Shown piece after piece: positions 42,683-51,752 of a stretch of DNA of 64,000 nt. The translations under genes were made by a program, and so were the position numbers. The notes below the pieces were generated by a model that made no database searches, had not been told where the DNA came from, and saw only the letters and a program-made list of their open reading frames with translations. Source of the stretch: Reichenbachiella ulvae (lineage in GTDB: Bacteria; Bacteroidota; Bacteroidia; Cytophagales; Cyclobacteriaceae); assembly GCF_025833875.1 (NCBI RefSeq), contig NZ_JAOYOD010000001.1, positions 4,728,501 through 4,792,500 of the forward strand. The letters are read 5' to 3'. Within the stretch, counting starts at the first letter, position 1, and every line of letters starts with the position of its first letter.

Positions 42683-43612
42683 TTAGAAAATATCGCTTAA
42701 AAAAGCCTCCGTCTGTTGCATAAAAAACTCAGGATCATCCCACATGATGAAGTGCTTGCCTTTGTCTGAAAGTTCGATCTTTACCTCTTCGAGCAGTGCA
42801 AACTGTGATTCGAAATTCTTCATTGTCATTTCTTTGGTCACGCCGTACTGCTTGTAGGCTATGTAAGCGCCTAGCACTAAAACAGGCGTTTTCACCTGAC
42901 TCATTTCGTCGCGAAGGTCTGTGGTGTAGAGTTCGTACATGGCCTGATTGACGGTGGCGCGATCGCTGGCCAGTCCCCATTGCATGGCCGTTTCGATGTC
43001 TTCCTCAGCAGTGATCATAGTTTGGAGCGTGCTGCGCTGCTGCTGGACGAACTGCTCCTCGCTCATTTGCGCTTGTGCAGCGATGATGGCCTTGGAGGCT
43101 TCTTTCATAGATTCTTCGGTGGCATAGGGGTTCGTGACTGCTGCGAGGAAAGGTAGACCGTCTACTATAATCGCACGATCAAATAGTGCAGGTTCCTTGC
43201 TCAGCATATCCAGGGCTAGAAACCCACCGAGACTATGGCCGATGATAGAAGGGTGATCGAGTCCTTGTGCGTAGGTGATGATCTCAGTGCTCATTTTAGG
43301 GCAGAATCCTTCAGACACATCGATGGCTTCCTTTCCAGCAAAGCCAGGAAGGGTAATTACATGGCAGGTATAGCTGTTGCTCAACTTGGCGGCTGTTTCG
43401 TCCCAAACCGCTCCATCGCAAGTAAGTCCCGGGATGAAAATGAGATCAGGGCCCTGCCCAGTTACTTCAACTTCGAAAGATAGAGAGTTGGCGCTTTGCC
43501 CATTGGAGCTGACAGAGATGGCTGTAAGTAGACCGATAAGGATGGCGATCCAGGGTGTCAGCGGGTTTTGGTTGCAGATTAGTTTTCGCATGGTGTTTAG
43601 TGTTTTGTTCAT
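42683..43612 (-). CDS. Exported alpha/beta hydrolase
   Basis: The 309-residue protein has a signal peptide (hydrophobic stretch ~20-37, WIAILIGLLTAISVSSNGQ). The alpha/beta hydrolase fold shows LIFIPGLTCDGAVW (oxyanion region) and the nucleophile elbow GHSLGG with Ser ~ residue 127. The C-terminal catalytic His is in GKHFIMWDDP. The substrate is unknown. It is upstream of the lytS gene on the same strand with a 26-base gap, so the three genes form one operon. Confidence 0.88.
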   Translation of the reverse strand: MNKTLNTMRKLICNQNPLTPWIAILIGLLTAISVSSNGQSANSLSFEVEVTGQGPDLIFIPGLTCDGAVWDETAAKLSNSYTCHVITLPGFAGKEAIDVSEGFCPKMSTEIITYAQGLDHPSIIGHSLGGFLALDMLSKEPALFDRAIIVDGLPFLAAVTNPYATEESMKEASKAIIAAQAQMSEEQFVQQQRSTLQTMITAEEDIETAMQWGLASDRATVNQAMYELYTTDLRDEMSQVKTPVLVLGAYIAYKQYGVTKEMTMKNFESQFALLEEVKIELSDKGKHFIMWDDPEFFMQQTEAFLSDIF

Positions 43613-43748
43613 GAGTCAAAAGTAGGTGTGGGCTGTACCGATTCACAGCATCTTGTAGGGAGCGGTCGAGGAGACCGGTGAGTGGGGGAGGGTTTCGACA
43701 AGTGCCTAGGCTTGTCTATTATTGTGATGTAGCTTAGTTAATATTTGC

Positions 43749-44927
43749 ATGCCTATTAGAGCCAACCTCATTATTGTACTTTTCTGTTTACCACTTAGCG
43801 TTTTTTGCCAAGTGATTTCCAGTGACTCAATTCAAGATGAAACTCTTGTGGATTCATTGAAGCAGAATCAGTGGACTGCTGAAAGTTGTGAAAGGGAACT
43901 CTTGAACGCTGTTAAAAACAAAGATTACAATTTAGCTCAAAAATTGTTAGAGGCAGATTGTGATCCAAATGGTCAAGAGAGACCTGAAAATATCTCCCGT
44001 GATTGCCCTCTTACTTGGGCTGTATCTCAAAATGATACTTCAATGATTCAGCTCTTGTTACATTTTGGAGCTGATCCCAATTATAAAAGGGGAGATTCAT
44101 GGTTGAGTCCATTTCATTTTGCGGCGGGACAAGAAACGGAAGCTTTTTCCTTGTTACTGGCTGCAGGGGGAGATGTGAACACTGTCAGTAAGCATAGATA
44201 TACTCCCATATATAAGGCAATACTTAAGGGGCGGTTAGAAAATGTAAAACTTTTGATTGAAGCTGGAGCTCCATTAGAGCCTGATTCCTTAAACTTCAAC
44301 TATGGCCCACTACATATAGCCGCAATTTATGGACAGAATGAAATCATCAAATACCTTTTAGAAAAAGGGGTAAATCCCAATGCACTCTATTATGAGGAGC
44401 CTGGTGGTGATTGTTATGTTTGTTTTATGAATGTTTCGCCCATCGAAATGGCCGCAGGAAGTCCTGATCTGAATGATGAAGAAAGATTAAGTACTGTACG
44501 TCTTTTGTGTGAGAATGGAGCGGCAATTAACGAAACAGAAGAGAATGATTATGATCCTTTGCACTTTGCTGTTTTAACGGAAAGTGAGAAAACTATAGAA
44601 TACCTATTAGAAAAGGGTGCCGATATAGGCCTATCATTGATAGAAGCTGCTCGTCAACCCAATGTGAATACGATGAGGATTTTGATAGAGGCTGGTGCCG
44701 ATGTGAATCTCTCTCATCCTAGATCAGGATCTCCAATAAACAATGCGCTCTTTTATACTTTAGATGGCCCAATGCCTGAAGAAGATATGATGAAGCGGTT
44801 GCCAGCCGTTGAGTTGTTATTAGATGCCGGTGCTAAAGTGGATCAAAGTACAATTGATGCGGTGTATAAGATGCAGTGGGATGAGGTGATATGTTTATTC
44901 GAAGATTATTGTTTGATTGATGATTAA
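43749..44927 (+). CDS. Ankyrin-repeat protein, exported
   Basis: The protein has 392 residues. A signal peptide (MPIRANLIIVLFCLPLSVFC) precedes a short linker and about eight ankyrin repeats from residue ~55 to the end (NGQERPENISRDCPLTWAVS, GADPNYKRGDSWLSPFHFAAG, YTPIYKAILKGRLENVKLLIEAG and so on). Repeat proteins of this type bind other proteins in the periplasm or at the surface. Partner unknown. It converges on the SH3-like gene with a 4-base gap. Confidence 0.9.
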   Translation: MPIRANLIIVLFCLPLSVFCQVISSDSIQDETLVDSLKQNQWTAESCERELLNAVKNKDYNLAQKLLEADCDPNGQERPENISRDCPLTWAVSQNDTSMIQLLLHFGADPNYKRGDSWLSPFHFAAGQETEAFSLLLAAGGDVNTVSKHRYTPIYKAILKGRLENVKLLIEAGAPLEPDSLNFNYGPLHIAAIYGQNEIIKYLLEKGVNPNALYYEEPGGDCYVCFMNVSPIEMAAGSPDLNDEERLSTVRLLCENGAAINETEENDYDPLHFAVLTESEKTIEYLLEKGADIGLSLIEAARQPNVNTMRILIEAGADVNLSHPRSGSPINNALFYTLDGPMPEEDMMKRLPAVELLLDAGAKVDQSTIDAVYKMQWDEVICLFEDYCLIDD

Positions 44928-44931
44928 GTCA

Positions 44932-45909
44932 CTAGTCGCATCCCCAAAAAGTCATGGCGACTCTTTTTAATTGCTTACTAACATTTGAATCACTCATTAG
45001 CAAAGTGTAATGCCCACCTTCCATTCTATAGACAACAAATATTAAGTCAAGTTCATTATCAGAATTTAGATCGCCATACCATACTAGTTCCGCCAAAGAG
45101 TTTTTTCCCTGATAAATAATTGGAGATAAGTTTTGATGAGAGGATTGGTCGTAGTTCAATTCTGAGCATCGGAGTTGATAATTTTCAATATCCAAACAAT
45201 GAGTATATTCTTCACAAACAATACTATTTACTGTGCCAATGGCATTTAATGTTTTATGGCTTATTATTCCCTTCTCTTTTTGGAGAAATATTCGTCTTGT
45301 CTGCCCTGGATAAAGCCTGCCGCAGCCCATACAGGTTTCGGATTGAGGATTGATTTTACCAAGCGATTGATTTGTTTGTAATGGTGTTTTAGAGGCAATA
45401 AGAAAAACTGATTCTTGTGGGAGATTAGTATGCATGGGAATTCCCTCGCTTTGACTATCACGTTCCATATTGATCTCAACTGATTTCAGTATGTACTGCT
45501 CACCTTCCTCATATATTCCATACCAATTAAGCGTAGGATCAAAGTCGGTTCGACCACATCCATCATGTTCTAAGGATAAGCGATAATCAGGATCATCACC
45601 AGCGAATACTTCTGATTTAGCTAAATAAGGATCAAAAACATATCCTTCCATTTGTTTGTATCTGGCTTTAACCCAACTTCCCCAGACACCATCAATTGTT
45701 GCTTCTTTGGCGTTGATGGTACATATAGCCACAGGTTCCCAAAATGGTATTACCGCTATTTTCTTTCCTTCCAGGCTGGGTTGGTCTCTTAGATTAATTC
45801 CGTTGGATGAACTTACGAATCCAATAGTTTGCCAATCGCAGCTATCAAAGCAATAAGTGAAATGCTGGGTAATAAACAACAGGATTAACAATGCCAGGGC
45901 TTTTTTCAT
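44932..45909 (-). CDS. Exported SH3-like (SH3b) domain protein of unknown role
   Basis: The 325-residue protein has a signal peptide at ~1-20 (MKKALALLILLFITQHFTYC). Residues ~28-105 look like a bacterial SH3 domain (SNGINLRDQPSLEGKKIAVI, GYVFDPYLAK). A C-terminal region (~285-325) DLNSDNELDLIFVVYRMEGG resembles a calcium-binding FG-GAP-like or dockerin-type loop. A CMGCGR motif occurs near ~195. No enzyme motif is seen. It probably binds peptidoglycan or a surface partner. Confidence 0.75.
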   Translation of the reverse strand: MKKALALLILLFITQHFTYCFDSCDWQTIGFVSSSNGINLRDQPSLEGKKIAVIPFWEPVAICTINAKEATIDGVWGSWVKARYKQMEGYVFDPYLAKSEVFAGDDPDYRLSLEHDGCGRTDFDPTLNWYGIYEEGEQYILKSVEINMERDSQSEGIPMHTNLPQESVFLIASKTPLQTNQSLGKINPQSETCMGCGRLYPGQTRRIFLQKEKGIISHKTLNAIGTVNSIVCEEYTHCLDIENYQLRCSELNYDQSSHQNLSPIIYQGKNSLAELVWYGDLNSDNELDLIFVVYRMEGGHYTLLMSDSNVSKQLKRVAMTFWGCD

Positions 45910-46130
45910 GGTTGATGTGTTAAGCTAAGGCGAATATAGAGAAAGAAGTTGTATTTGAAGAGTAGTGATGGATTGTAAGCCGCCTCACTGATCCTACCAG
46001 CTCTACGAAAAATACAAAGCCAAATAGCATGAGTAATCAGGTTACTCCAAGTAACCTGATTACTTCTTAGCGAGCAGATCACATAGATAGAGAAGTGCCC
46101 CAGCAATCATTGTGAGCCCATTTACTAAAG
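45910..46130. other. Left part of the long non-coding gap before the repeat array
   Basis: No gene is supported. A short inverted repeat GGTTACTCCAAGTAACC occurs at about 46039-46055 and would form a 7-bp hairpin. The rest is featureless. It runs into the 41-bp repeat array. Confidence 0.5.
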
Positions 46131-46335
46131 TTGCAAGCCCCGCGCAGATTGCAGGGAGCTATTATAAGCTGTTGCAAGTCTCGTGCAATCTGCAGGGAGA
46201 CATTATAGCTTGTTGCAAGTCTCCTGCAATTTGCAGCAAGCTTGCAACTCTCTGAAATCTGCCCCTGCAATTTGCAGGGTCCTTGCAACTCTGTGTAATC
46301 ACTCGCTGCAATTTGTGGCGGCCTTGCAACTGTCT
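46131..46335. repeat. Intergenic 41-bp tandem repeat array with palindromic cores
   Basis: Five units each start TTGCAA: 46131-46171, 46172-46212, 46213-46241 (29 bases, shortened), 46242-46282 and 46283-46323, then a partial sixth. Four are exactly 41 bases. Each carries a TGCAATTTGCAG-type near-palindrome (for example CCCTGCAATTTGCAGGG). Frames here open on both strands but their translations are just repeats. The array is likely an extragenic hairpin repeat; function unknown. Confidence 0.8.
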
Positions 46336-46572
46336 AAAAATTCTTTCGGCTGTTTGCTCGGGATTGGCAACAGCTTGCAAAGGCATCTGGGAGTACTAGC
46401 AGCACTTTTTAGTCCTTTTTATTCAATATGACTATCCCAAGTTTCAATTATACTTTTAAGCGAGGGGGTGAAAGTGTTCTTATTACATTTTCAAATCAGA
46501 CCGTCATTCACTAATATTAAAGTGCAGCATATTAATTTATTCGAATATGTATAACCAATAAACACAATAAAC

Positions 46573-46911
46573 ATGAGTACAGCAACCGTACGAGTAAAGT
46601 ATGATGGCAGCACTTTGTCCCTGAGCAACGACGGCTCTACATGGTCAAGTGACTGTAGCTTTTTGACTAACGTTTCCCCTAATGGCAAGATTGAGTGGGT
46701 GACTGAAACCAATGGGCTGACTATTACCAACATTGAGATCACTGTCAACAATGACAAGATCTTAAAGAAATCTCCCTACGAACAAGATGGCGTATGGTAT
46801 GCCAAAATCAAAGACAAAGATTCTGGTCGAGCAACCTATGTCATTCAATATTCGGTGAATGGAGTAGAACAGCCGGAGTTTGATCCAGAAATGATCATAA
46901 AGAGAACCTAA
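46573..46911 (+). CDS. Small protein of unknown family coupled to a TPR histidine kinase
   Basis: This 112-residue protein has no signal peptide, no Cys-rich motif and no known domain that I recognise. It has a beta-rich, mostly soluble composition (STATVRVKYDGSTLSLSNDG, GVWYAKIKDKDSGRATYVIQ), reminiscent of a small beta-sandwich. Its stop is three bases before the kinase ATG, so they are co-transcribed and probably functionally linked, perhaps as a ligand or regulator of the kinase. This is inference. Confidence 0.7.
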   Translation: MSTATVRVKYDGSTLSLSNDGSTWSSDCSFLTNVSPNGKIEWVTETNGLTITNIEITVNNDKILKKSPYEQDGVWYAKIKDKDSGRATYVIQYSVNGVEQPEFDPEMIIKRT

Positions 46912-46914
46912 AAG

Positions 46915-48822
46915 ATGAGGCCATTAGGACTTAAAATATTTTTTTTCTTAGCCTGCATGATTGCAGGCTTTTTTTCCTTATACGGACAACAACAACAAAT
47001 CGCTGATAGCTTAATTGAACATTTAAACCATAATCAAGTCTCCGATTCAGCAAAATGTCAATTATATCTTGAAATTGCCTTCCATGGTGGCCTAGAACAA
47101 AAAACTATTTATGCAAAAAAGGCTTTAAACCTAGCAGAAAAAATAGATTACCCAATAGGACAAGCACATAGCCTATCCTACCTCGGAGTAGTTGATAAAA
47201 GACAAGGAAACTTAGAAAATGCAATTGACTATTACCTAAAGGCAGAAAAGATATATAGACAAAACCAATATTACTCAGGGCTTGCCGCCACTTTATCAGA
47301 CCTAGGTAGTCTTTACAGAGTTCAAAAGAATTTTGAAGTAGCCAGAAGCTATTATAACCAAGGTTGCAAAATACTAAGACAACACGCTGATTCCCTATCC
47401 TTGGCAGCTTCTTTATTGAACATGGGAGAGCTGTATCGCGACTTCCAAGTGTTTGACTCTGCGCTAATTCTTTTTTCAGAATCATCAGAAATTTTTAACA
47501 TTTCCAACTACCCTATTGGTACTGCCTACAACCTCGGCAACATAGGCCTGGTCTATGCCGAACAAGGCAAATACCAACTGGCCGAAGAAAACATAAACGA
47601 GGCGATTGCCATCTTAGAAGAAATGGGGGATCGCTACCCTATAGCAGTATATGAAACTTCTCTGGCTGAGATTTATGTCAAACGTGGCAATATTAAGCAG
47701 GCGCTAGCGTATGCCCATCATGCCCTGCAGATCGGCGAAGAAGAGGGCTTGAAAGAACAAATTCGAGACGCCAGCCTTCAACTATCTAAGCTATACAAGA
47801 CCCAAAACAACTACCAAAAGGCCTACGACTACCAAAACCAATACCTAAGCTACCGAGACAGCATCAACAATGAAGAAACCATCAGAAAAATGGCCGACCT
47901 GCGTACCGAGTATGAGGTTGGGCAAAAACAAGCAGAAGTAGACCTAAAGGCTGCCGAAGTTAACCTGCTGGAAGAAGAAGCTAAAGTCAATCGTTTCATC
48001 AAGATAGGGGGTAGCGTATTTATCTTGTTTTTGCTGATTCTGTCTGTAGTGTTCTACAAACTCTATAAAATCAAGGAGCAAGCCGAAGAGGCCATCCGAG
48101 ACAAGCGTCAGGCGCTGGAAGAGATGAATGCCACCAAGGACAAGTTCTTCTCCCTTATTTCCCATGACCTTCGAGGACCGATCAGCAATTTTAGCGGAGT
48201 GGCTCAGCTGATCCAGACCCATATCCGCAACAATAACACAGAGGAAATTCAGCGTGTCGGGATGGTGCTGGAGGATTCGTCTCACGAAATATCCTCTCTA
48301 CTCGACAACCTGCTCGACTGGTCCATGAACCAGCAAGGGCATGTCTCCTACAAACCAGAAGAAATCAGCGTAGAAGAGATCTGCAACCCTGCCCTTCGTG
48401 TGATGTGCAACTCGGCAGAGGCCAAAGGCATCCAGATGACAGAGGAGATCTATAGCGAACTCATGCTCCGTGCCGACCTCAACAGCTGTTCTACCATCAT
48501 CCGAAACATCATCAGCAACTCCCTCAAATTCACTCCTGAGAAGGGTAGCATCACGCTAAGTGTCACTCAGGTAGATAACTATGCTAAGATTACCATTCAG
48601 GATACAGGTATTGGTATTCCACAAGAGAAGATAGAGACTCTATTTACCTTCCAGGGAGATCGCAAGCGCTGGGGCACCAAAGGGGAAAAAGGCGTAGGAC
48701 TTGGCCTCAATCTCGTCAAGGAATTCGTCGATCTCAACCAGGGCAAAATAGAAGTAGAAAGCGAGGAAGGGAAAGGATCTTCTTTCCATGTTTATTTGCC
48801 TTTGTTCGAAGAAGTACAATAA
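46915..48822 (+). CDS. TPR-domain sensor histidine kinase
   Basis: The protein has 635 residues. An N-terminal signal or anchor (~5-24) is followed by about six to seven TPR units (~30-320, GQAHSLSYLGVVDKRQGNLE, YPIGTAYNLGNIGLVYAEQG). A coiled-coil stretch leads to a membrane helix (~361-382, GGSVFILFLLILSVVFYKLY). HisKA follows (FSLISHDLRGPISNF, His ~ residue 418), then HATPase (NIISNSLKFTPEKG, DTGIGIPQEK, GVGLGLNLVKEF). No response regulator is adjacent. The 5' half is clearly more AT-rich than the kinase half. Confidence 0.93.
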   Translation: MRPLGLKIFFFLACMIAGFFSLYGQQQQIADSLIEHLNHNQVSDSAKCQLYLEIAFHGGLEQKTIYAKKALNLAEKIDYPIGQAHSLSYLGVVDKRQGNLENAIDYYLKAEKIYRQNQYYSGLAATLSDLGSLYRVQKNFEVARSYYNQGCKILRQHADSLSLAASLLNMGELYRDFQVFDSALILFSESSEIFNISNYPIGTAYNLGNIGLVYAEQGKYQLAEENINEAIAILEEMGDRYPIAVYETSLAEIYVKRGNIKQALAYAHHALQIGEEEGLKEQIRDASLQLSKLYKTQNNYQKAYDYQNQYLSYRDSINNEETIRKMADLRTEYEVGQKQAEVDLKAAEVNLLEEEAKVNRFIKIGGSVFILFLLILSVVFYKLYKIKEQAEEAIRDKRQALEEMNATKDKFFSLISHDLRGPISNFSGVAQLIQTHIRNNNTEEIQRVGMVLEDSSHEISSLLDNLLDWSMNQQGHVSYKPEEISVEEICNPALRVMCNSAEAKGIQMTEEIYSELMLRADLNSCSTIIRNIISNSLKFTPEKGSITLSVTQVDNYAKITIQDTGIGIPQEKIETLFTFQGDRKRWGTKGEKGVGLGLNLVKEFVDLNQGKIEVESEEGKGSSFHVYLPLFEEVQ

Positions 48823-49010
48823 ACGTTTTGGTTGCTGGCAATAAGCAAATGGTCAATTGCCAAGAGCGGTAAGTATTTCATCATTATGTGTTTCAAATTT
48901 GAAAAGATTGAACCATCAAGAGGGATATGCAATAGAATCTCTTGACTGTCTGATCAATTTTGAACTAGGATTGGAAATCTTGGCCATATTTTTGCTTCAA
49001 TCGACCTATT

Positions 49011-49703
49011 ATGACCAGACTAATCTTACTCTCACTACTAGCTATCTGCCTCAGTTGCAGTTCGTCCAATCAGGTCGAAGACCTCTATGGTCTCTGGCAA
49101 TTGAAATATGTGAAAATTGATAAGGAACCTCGAGATTTCACACCGCATTATTTGCTCATCGATTCTACAGGTGTTTTCAAGGTAGCCAAATCTAGCGGAG
49201 ACATCAGCGGATTCTATTATGTGAAGGATCAGCAGTTGAAGCTCGTAGGCAAAGACAACGGCTGGTTCAATACCCAGTGGCATTGGATGGAAACCAATGA
49301 TCGACTCTACCTAAAGGCGAAAGTCAACTATAAACACTATCTAAGTAAAGTAAGACCTCTCGAACGAGAACTGAATTCTGCGCTCGTCTTTCATCGAGTA
49401 GAGCGAGTGGAGGACAATCATGAATTTGAAAAGGATATTTTGGGAGATTGGCAGCTCTACAAAATTCAGAAAGAAGGACATACCGAGCAGGTCGAGCACA
49501 TGCAGCTCAGCTTCAGCGACCAGGGCCAATATGCCATCTACAAAGATAGCCTCCTGCTCGAATCCGGAGAGGTCGGTATCTATTCGCGCTACCGCAGTCT
49601 GTTTTTCAGCCAAGGAGAATCCCTCTGGCAAGCCTACGGCAAAGGCGATGAAATGCGCCTCTTCAACGAAGAAGACGACATCAGGTACTGGTTGAGGAGG
49701 TAG
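49011..49703 (+). CDS. Lipoprotein with two lipocalin-like domains
   Basis: The 230-residue protein has a lipobox LSCS after MTRLILLSLLAIC (lipidated Cys ~16). Two domains of about 100 residues follow. The first opens with DLYGLWQLKYVKIDKEP and the second with DILGDWQLYKIQKEG. The GxWxL pattern suggests lipocalin-like beta barrels in a tandem duplication. It is probably an outer-membrane or periplasmic lipoprotein. The ATG at 49011 is the one that gives a proper lipoprotein signal. Confidence 0.75.
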   Translation: MTRLILLSLLAICLSCSSSNQVEDLYGLWQLKYVKIDKEPRDFTPHYLLIDSTGVFKVAKSSGDISGFYYVKDQQLKLVGKDNGWFNTQWHWMETNDRLYLKAKVNYKHYLSKVRPLERELNSALVFHRVERVEDNHEFEKDILGDWQLYKIQKEGHTEQVEHMQLSFSDQGQYAIYKDSLLLESGEVGIYSRYRSLFFSQGESLWQAYGKGDEMRLFNEEDDIRYWLRR

Positions 49704-50006
49704 TGTACAAGAGTTGGTTTCAGAGCTACCAATTTACCTTTCCTGCCCAATTTGGGCGATAGACTCAGTGTGACCGGAAATCCATGAGGAATCTAGCAGC
49801 TAGGTTCCTTGTCATGGTGAGCCCTGTCGAACCATAAACAAGCAGAGCTGAACCTTCAGTATAGCTGTATTGTTGATCTGTGTTACTTTTTTAGATCCCT
49901 CCTAAGGTCAAGAAACACAAGTAATAAAAACACCTCATTGGTACTTTTGAGACCAGTCTGCGACTGGCAGGAATCTATTAGAGAAATGCAGGACTGACGC
50001 TTCTGC
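49704..50006. other. Non-coding gap with REP-like and hairpin sequences
   Basis: No gene is supported. Near 49814-49839 is GTCATGGTGAGCCCTGTCGAACCAT, which I recognise as the style of REP-like extragenic repeat common in this phylum; only parts of it are quoted elsewhere. Near 49951-49966 the arms CCAGTC/GACTGG form a 6-bp hairpin around TGC. No promoter of consensus type is obvious. Confidence 0.35.
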
Positions 50007-51677
50007 TCAGCTCCACTTCACCAACACCACCTCTGCATTGATCTTGTGCTGATCGAAGTGCTCTAGCCAGAAGAGTTGCTTTTCGGCGAGGTGATCAGTG
50101 GGGGATTTTACTTCGTAGAAATGGTATTCCTTTTCGTTCCAGACGAAGAGGTCGGGGAAGCCAGAAGATCGCGTCCTCGGATCCAGAGCAATGGTCAGTA
50201 GGGTTTGCTTAACCTGCTTTGGGCTCAGGAATTCTACCAGCTTGATGGCTGCCTCCAGATTCATTCTCTCCCAGTTGACGAACATGCTGGCCACTCCCTG
50301 ATTGGCTTCATAATAGCGCTGCATCCGATCGATGATTTGCTTCTTGGTGCGAAGACCCTCTAGTCGCTGGTGTATGGCCTCTTTGCGATTGAGGTAGAAG
50401 TCTTTGCTAAAGGCATCCTTAGGGTCACGCTGTAGCGGTTGGTAGATCTGGTTGTATTCCGGGTCGAAGATTTCCTCCCAAAAGATCAGTCCGAAGATGC
50501 TGCGCCAGATGCTGTTTTCGGAGTGAACACCCTGATAGCCCAGCTCCTCGAAGTAGGCCAGTGCGCCCTGTTCCACCCGGTACTGATAATCTTGCGAAAC
50601 TTCGATTTCCATGCCCTGTTTTTGTCTGCGGGTGGTGGATTTCAGCTTTTCGTTGTTGCGGTTGATCACGTCTTGCGCGATGTAGTATTCTTTGTTGTCG
50701 TTGGGTGCTTCGAGGATGCGTTCCGCCAGCGCCATGGCTGATTCGAAATCTTTTTGCTTGTTGTAGATGCGGATCTGTCGCTCCCGCATGGGTGAGGCCT
50801 CCGTGTGTTGATAGATGCGCAGTGCCTCTTCGAAGTGCTTTTGTTTCTCTAGGTGGTAGCCTACCCTGTGGATCAGTTTATCCGCCCTTGGTTTGGCGCG
50901 ATCCATCTGCAGGAAGTAGTTGATCTCCAAAGCATCGAACCATCGCAGGATCAATTCCGGACTGCCACTTTCTTCTAGTACTGCGAAATCACGCGCATGA
51001 TTGGATAGTGTCATTACAGCTTCTGCTTCCTCTCGAGTATCGAAGGACTGCCCCAGTTTTGATTCGTCTATCTCTATGAATTTGGCATGGCCGATGTCTC
51101 GGATCACAAAGTCCGACATGTCGCCATGGTTGTGCCCAAAAAAGAAAAGCTTGATCATGGCCAGCTCTTCTTCTTTGGCTTGTGTCAGGATCGTCTCTTC
51201 CTCGTAGAACTGGACTCGGATTTCTGGAGAGGGGATATTTTCTACTATCTGTAGCACCAGTTCTGACTTGGGCAGTTTGTGGTCGAGCGTCTCCTTATGC
51301 GCTTTGGTTTTTTTGACAATCTCGGGCTTGTTGTAGATGTTGACCAGTGCGTACTCTTCCTCTATTTCAAGCTTGGGGATTTGCTCACAAAACCCCGTGC
51401 TTAGCAATTCTTCATGGGCTCGATGTATATCAGGTATTTCTGCGTACTGCAGTTTTACCATCCGAAAAAAGCGCCCCTTTCGATTGCTCAGACGAACATA
51501 AAGACACTGGGCATCTTCGGATAGGGAATGAAAGTCATCGATGAAATTGAACTCAGGTTCACGCAGCAGGGCTTCATATTTTTGCCGGACAAAATCCAGC
51601 ACATATTTGAAGTTGTCCAGGTAATATTTTTCAGGTAATATGATTTTTTCTTCAGTGCCCATGCCGTTCGTGTACAA
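50007..51677 (-). CDS. Bacterial FAN1-type nuclease (VRR-NUC domain)
   Basis: The 556-residue protein matches bacterial FAN1 in length and layout. The N-terminal FAN1 segment is FNFIDDFHSLSEDAQCLYVRLSNR, followed by helical TPR-like repeats in the middle. The C-terminal VRR-NUC nuclease has PDLFVWNEKEYHFYEVKSPTDH, holding the PD-(D/E)xK catalytic residues, with the preceding SSGFPD. FAN1 cuts branched and cross-linked DNA in repair. The start may be the ATG at 51677 or the one at 51662 (MGTEEKIIL); the former is listed. It is alone on the minus strand, ending in a non-coding gap. Confidence 0.85.
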   Translation of the reverse strand: MYTNGMGTEEKIILPEKYYLDNFKYVLDFVRQKYEALLREPEFNFIDDFHSLSEDAQCLYVRLSNRKGRFFRMVKLQYAEIPDIHRAHEELLSTGFCEQIPKLEIEEEYALVNIYNKPEIVKKTKAHKETLDHKLPKSELVLQIVENIPSPEIRVQFYEEETILTQAKEEELAMIKLFFFGHNHGDMSDFVIRDIGHAKFIEIDESKLGQSFDTREEAEAVMTLSNHARDFAVLEESGSPELILRWFDALEINYFLQMDRAKPRADKLIHRVGYHLEKQKHFEEALRIYQHTEASPMRERQIRIYNKQKDFESAMALAERILEAPNDNKEYYIAQDVINRNNEKLKSTTRRQKQGMEIEVSQDYQYRVEQGALAYFEELGYQGVHSENSIWRSIFGLIFWEEIFDPEYNQIYQPLQRDPKDAFSKDFYLNRKEAIHQRLEGLRTKKQIIDRMQRYYEANQGVASMFVNWERMNLEAAIKLVEFLSPKQVKQTLLTIALDPRTRSSGFPDLFVWNEKEYHFYEVKSPTDHLAEKQLFWLEHFDQHKINAEVVLVKWS

Positions 51678-51752
51678 AACTAAGCGCTAATGAGATTTAC
51701 GCTTGCCATAGTAGGGATTAAAAGCTAAATTAAGTTACCAAATTGCCAAACT

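Noticed and set aside
43684..43707. Hairpin-like GACAAG...CTTGTC sequence before the ankyrin gene, as a terminator
   Set aside because: Arms of only 6 bases, no T-run, and no gene ending there in the plus direction.
46079..46431. Three overlapping open frames of 69-82 residues in the 41-bp array
   Set aside because: All translate the tandem repeat in different frames and on both strands, without start signals. The array explains them.
49804..49840. REP-like sequence as a candidate small RNA
   Set aside because: No promoter, no terminator, and only a partial match to the REP style. Listed only as a feature of the gap.
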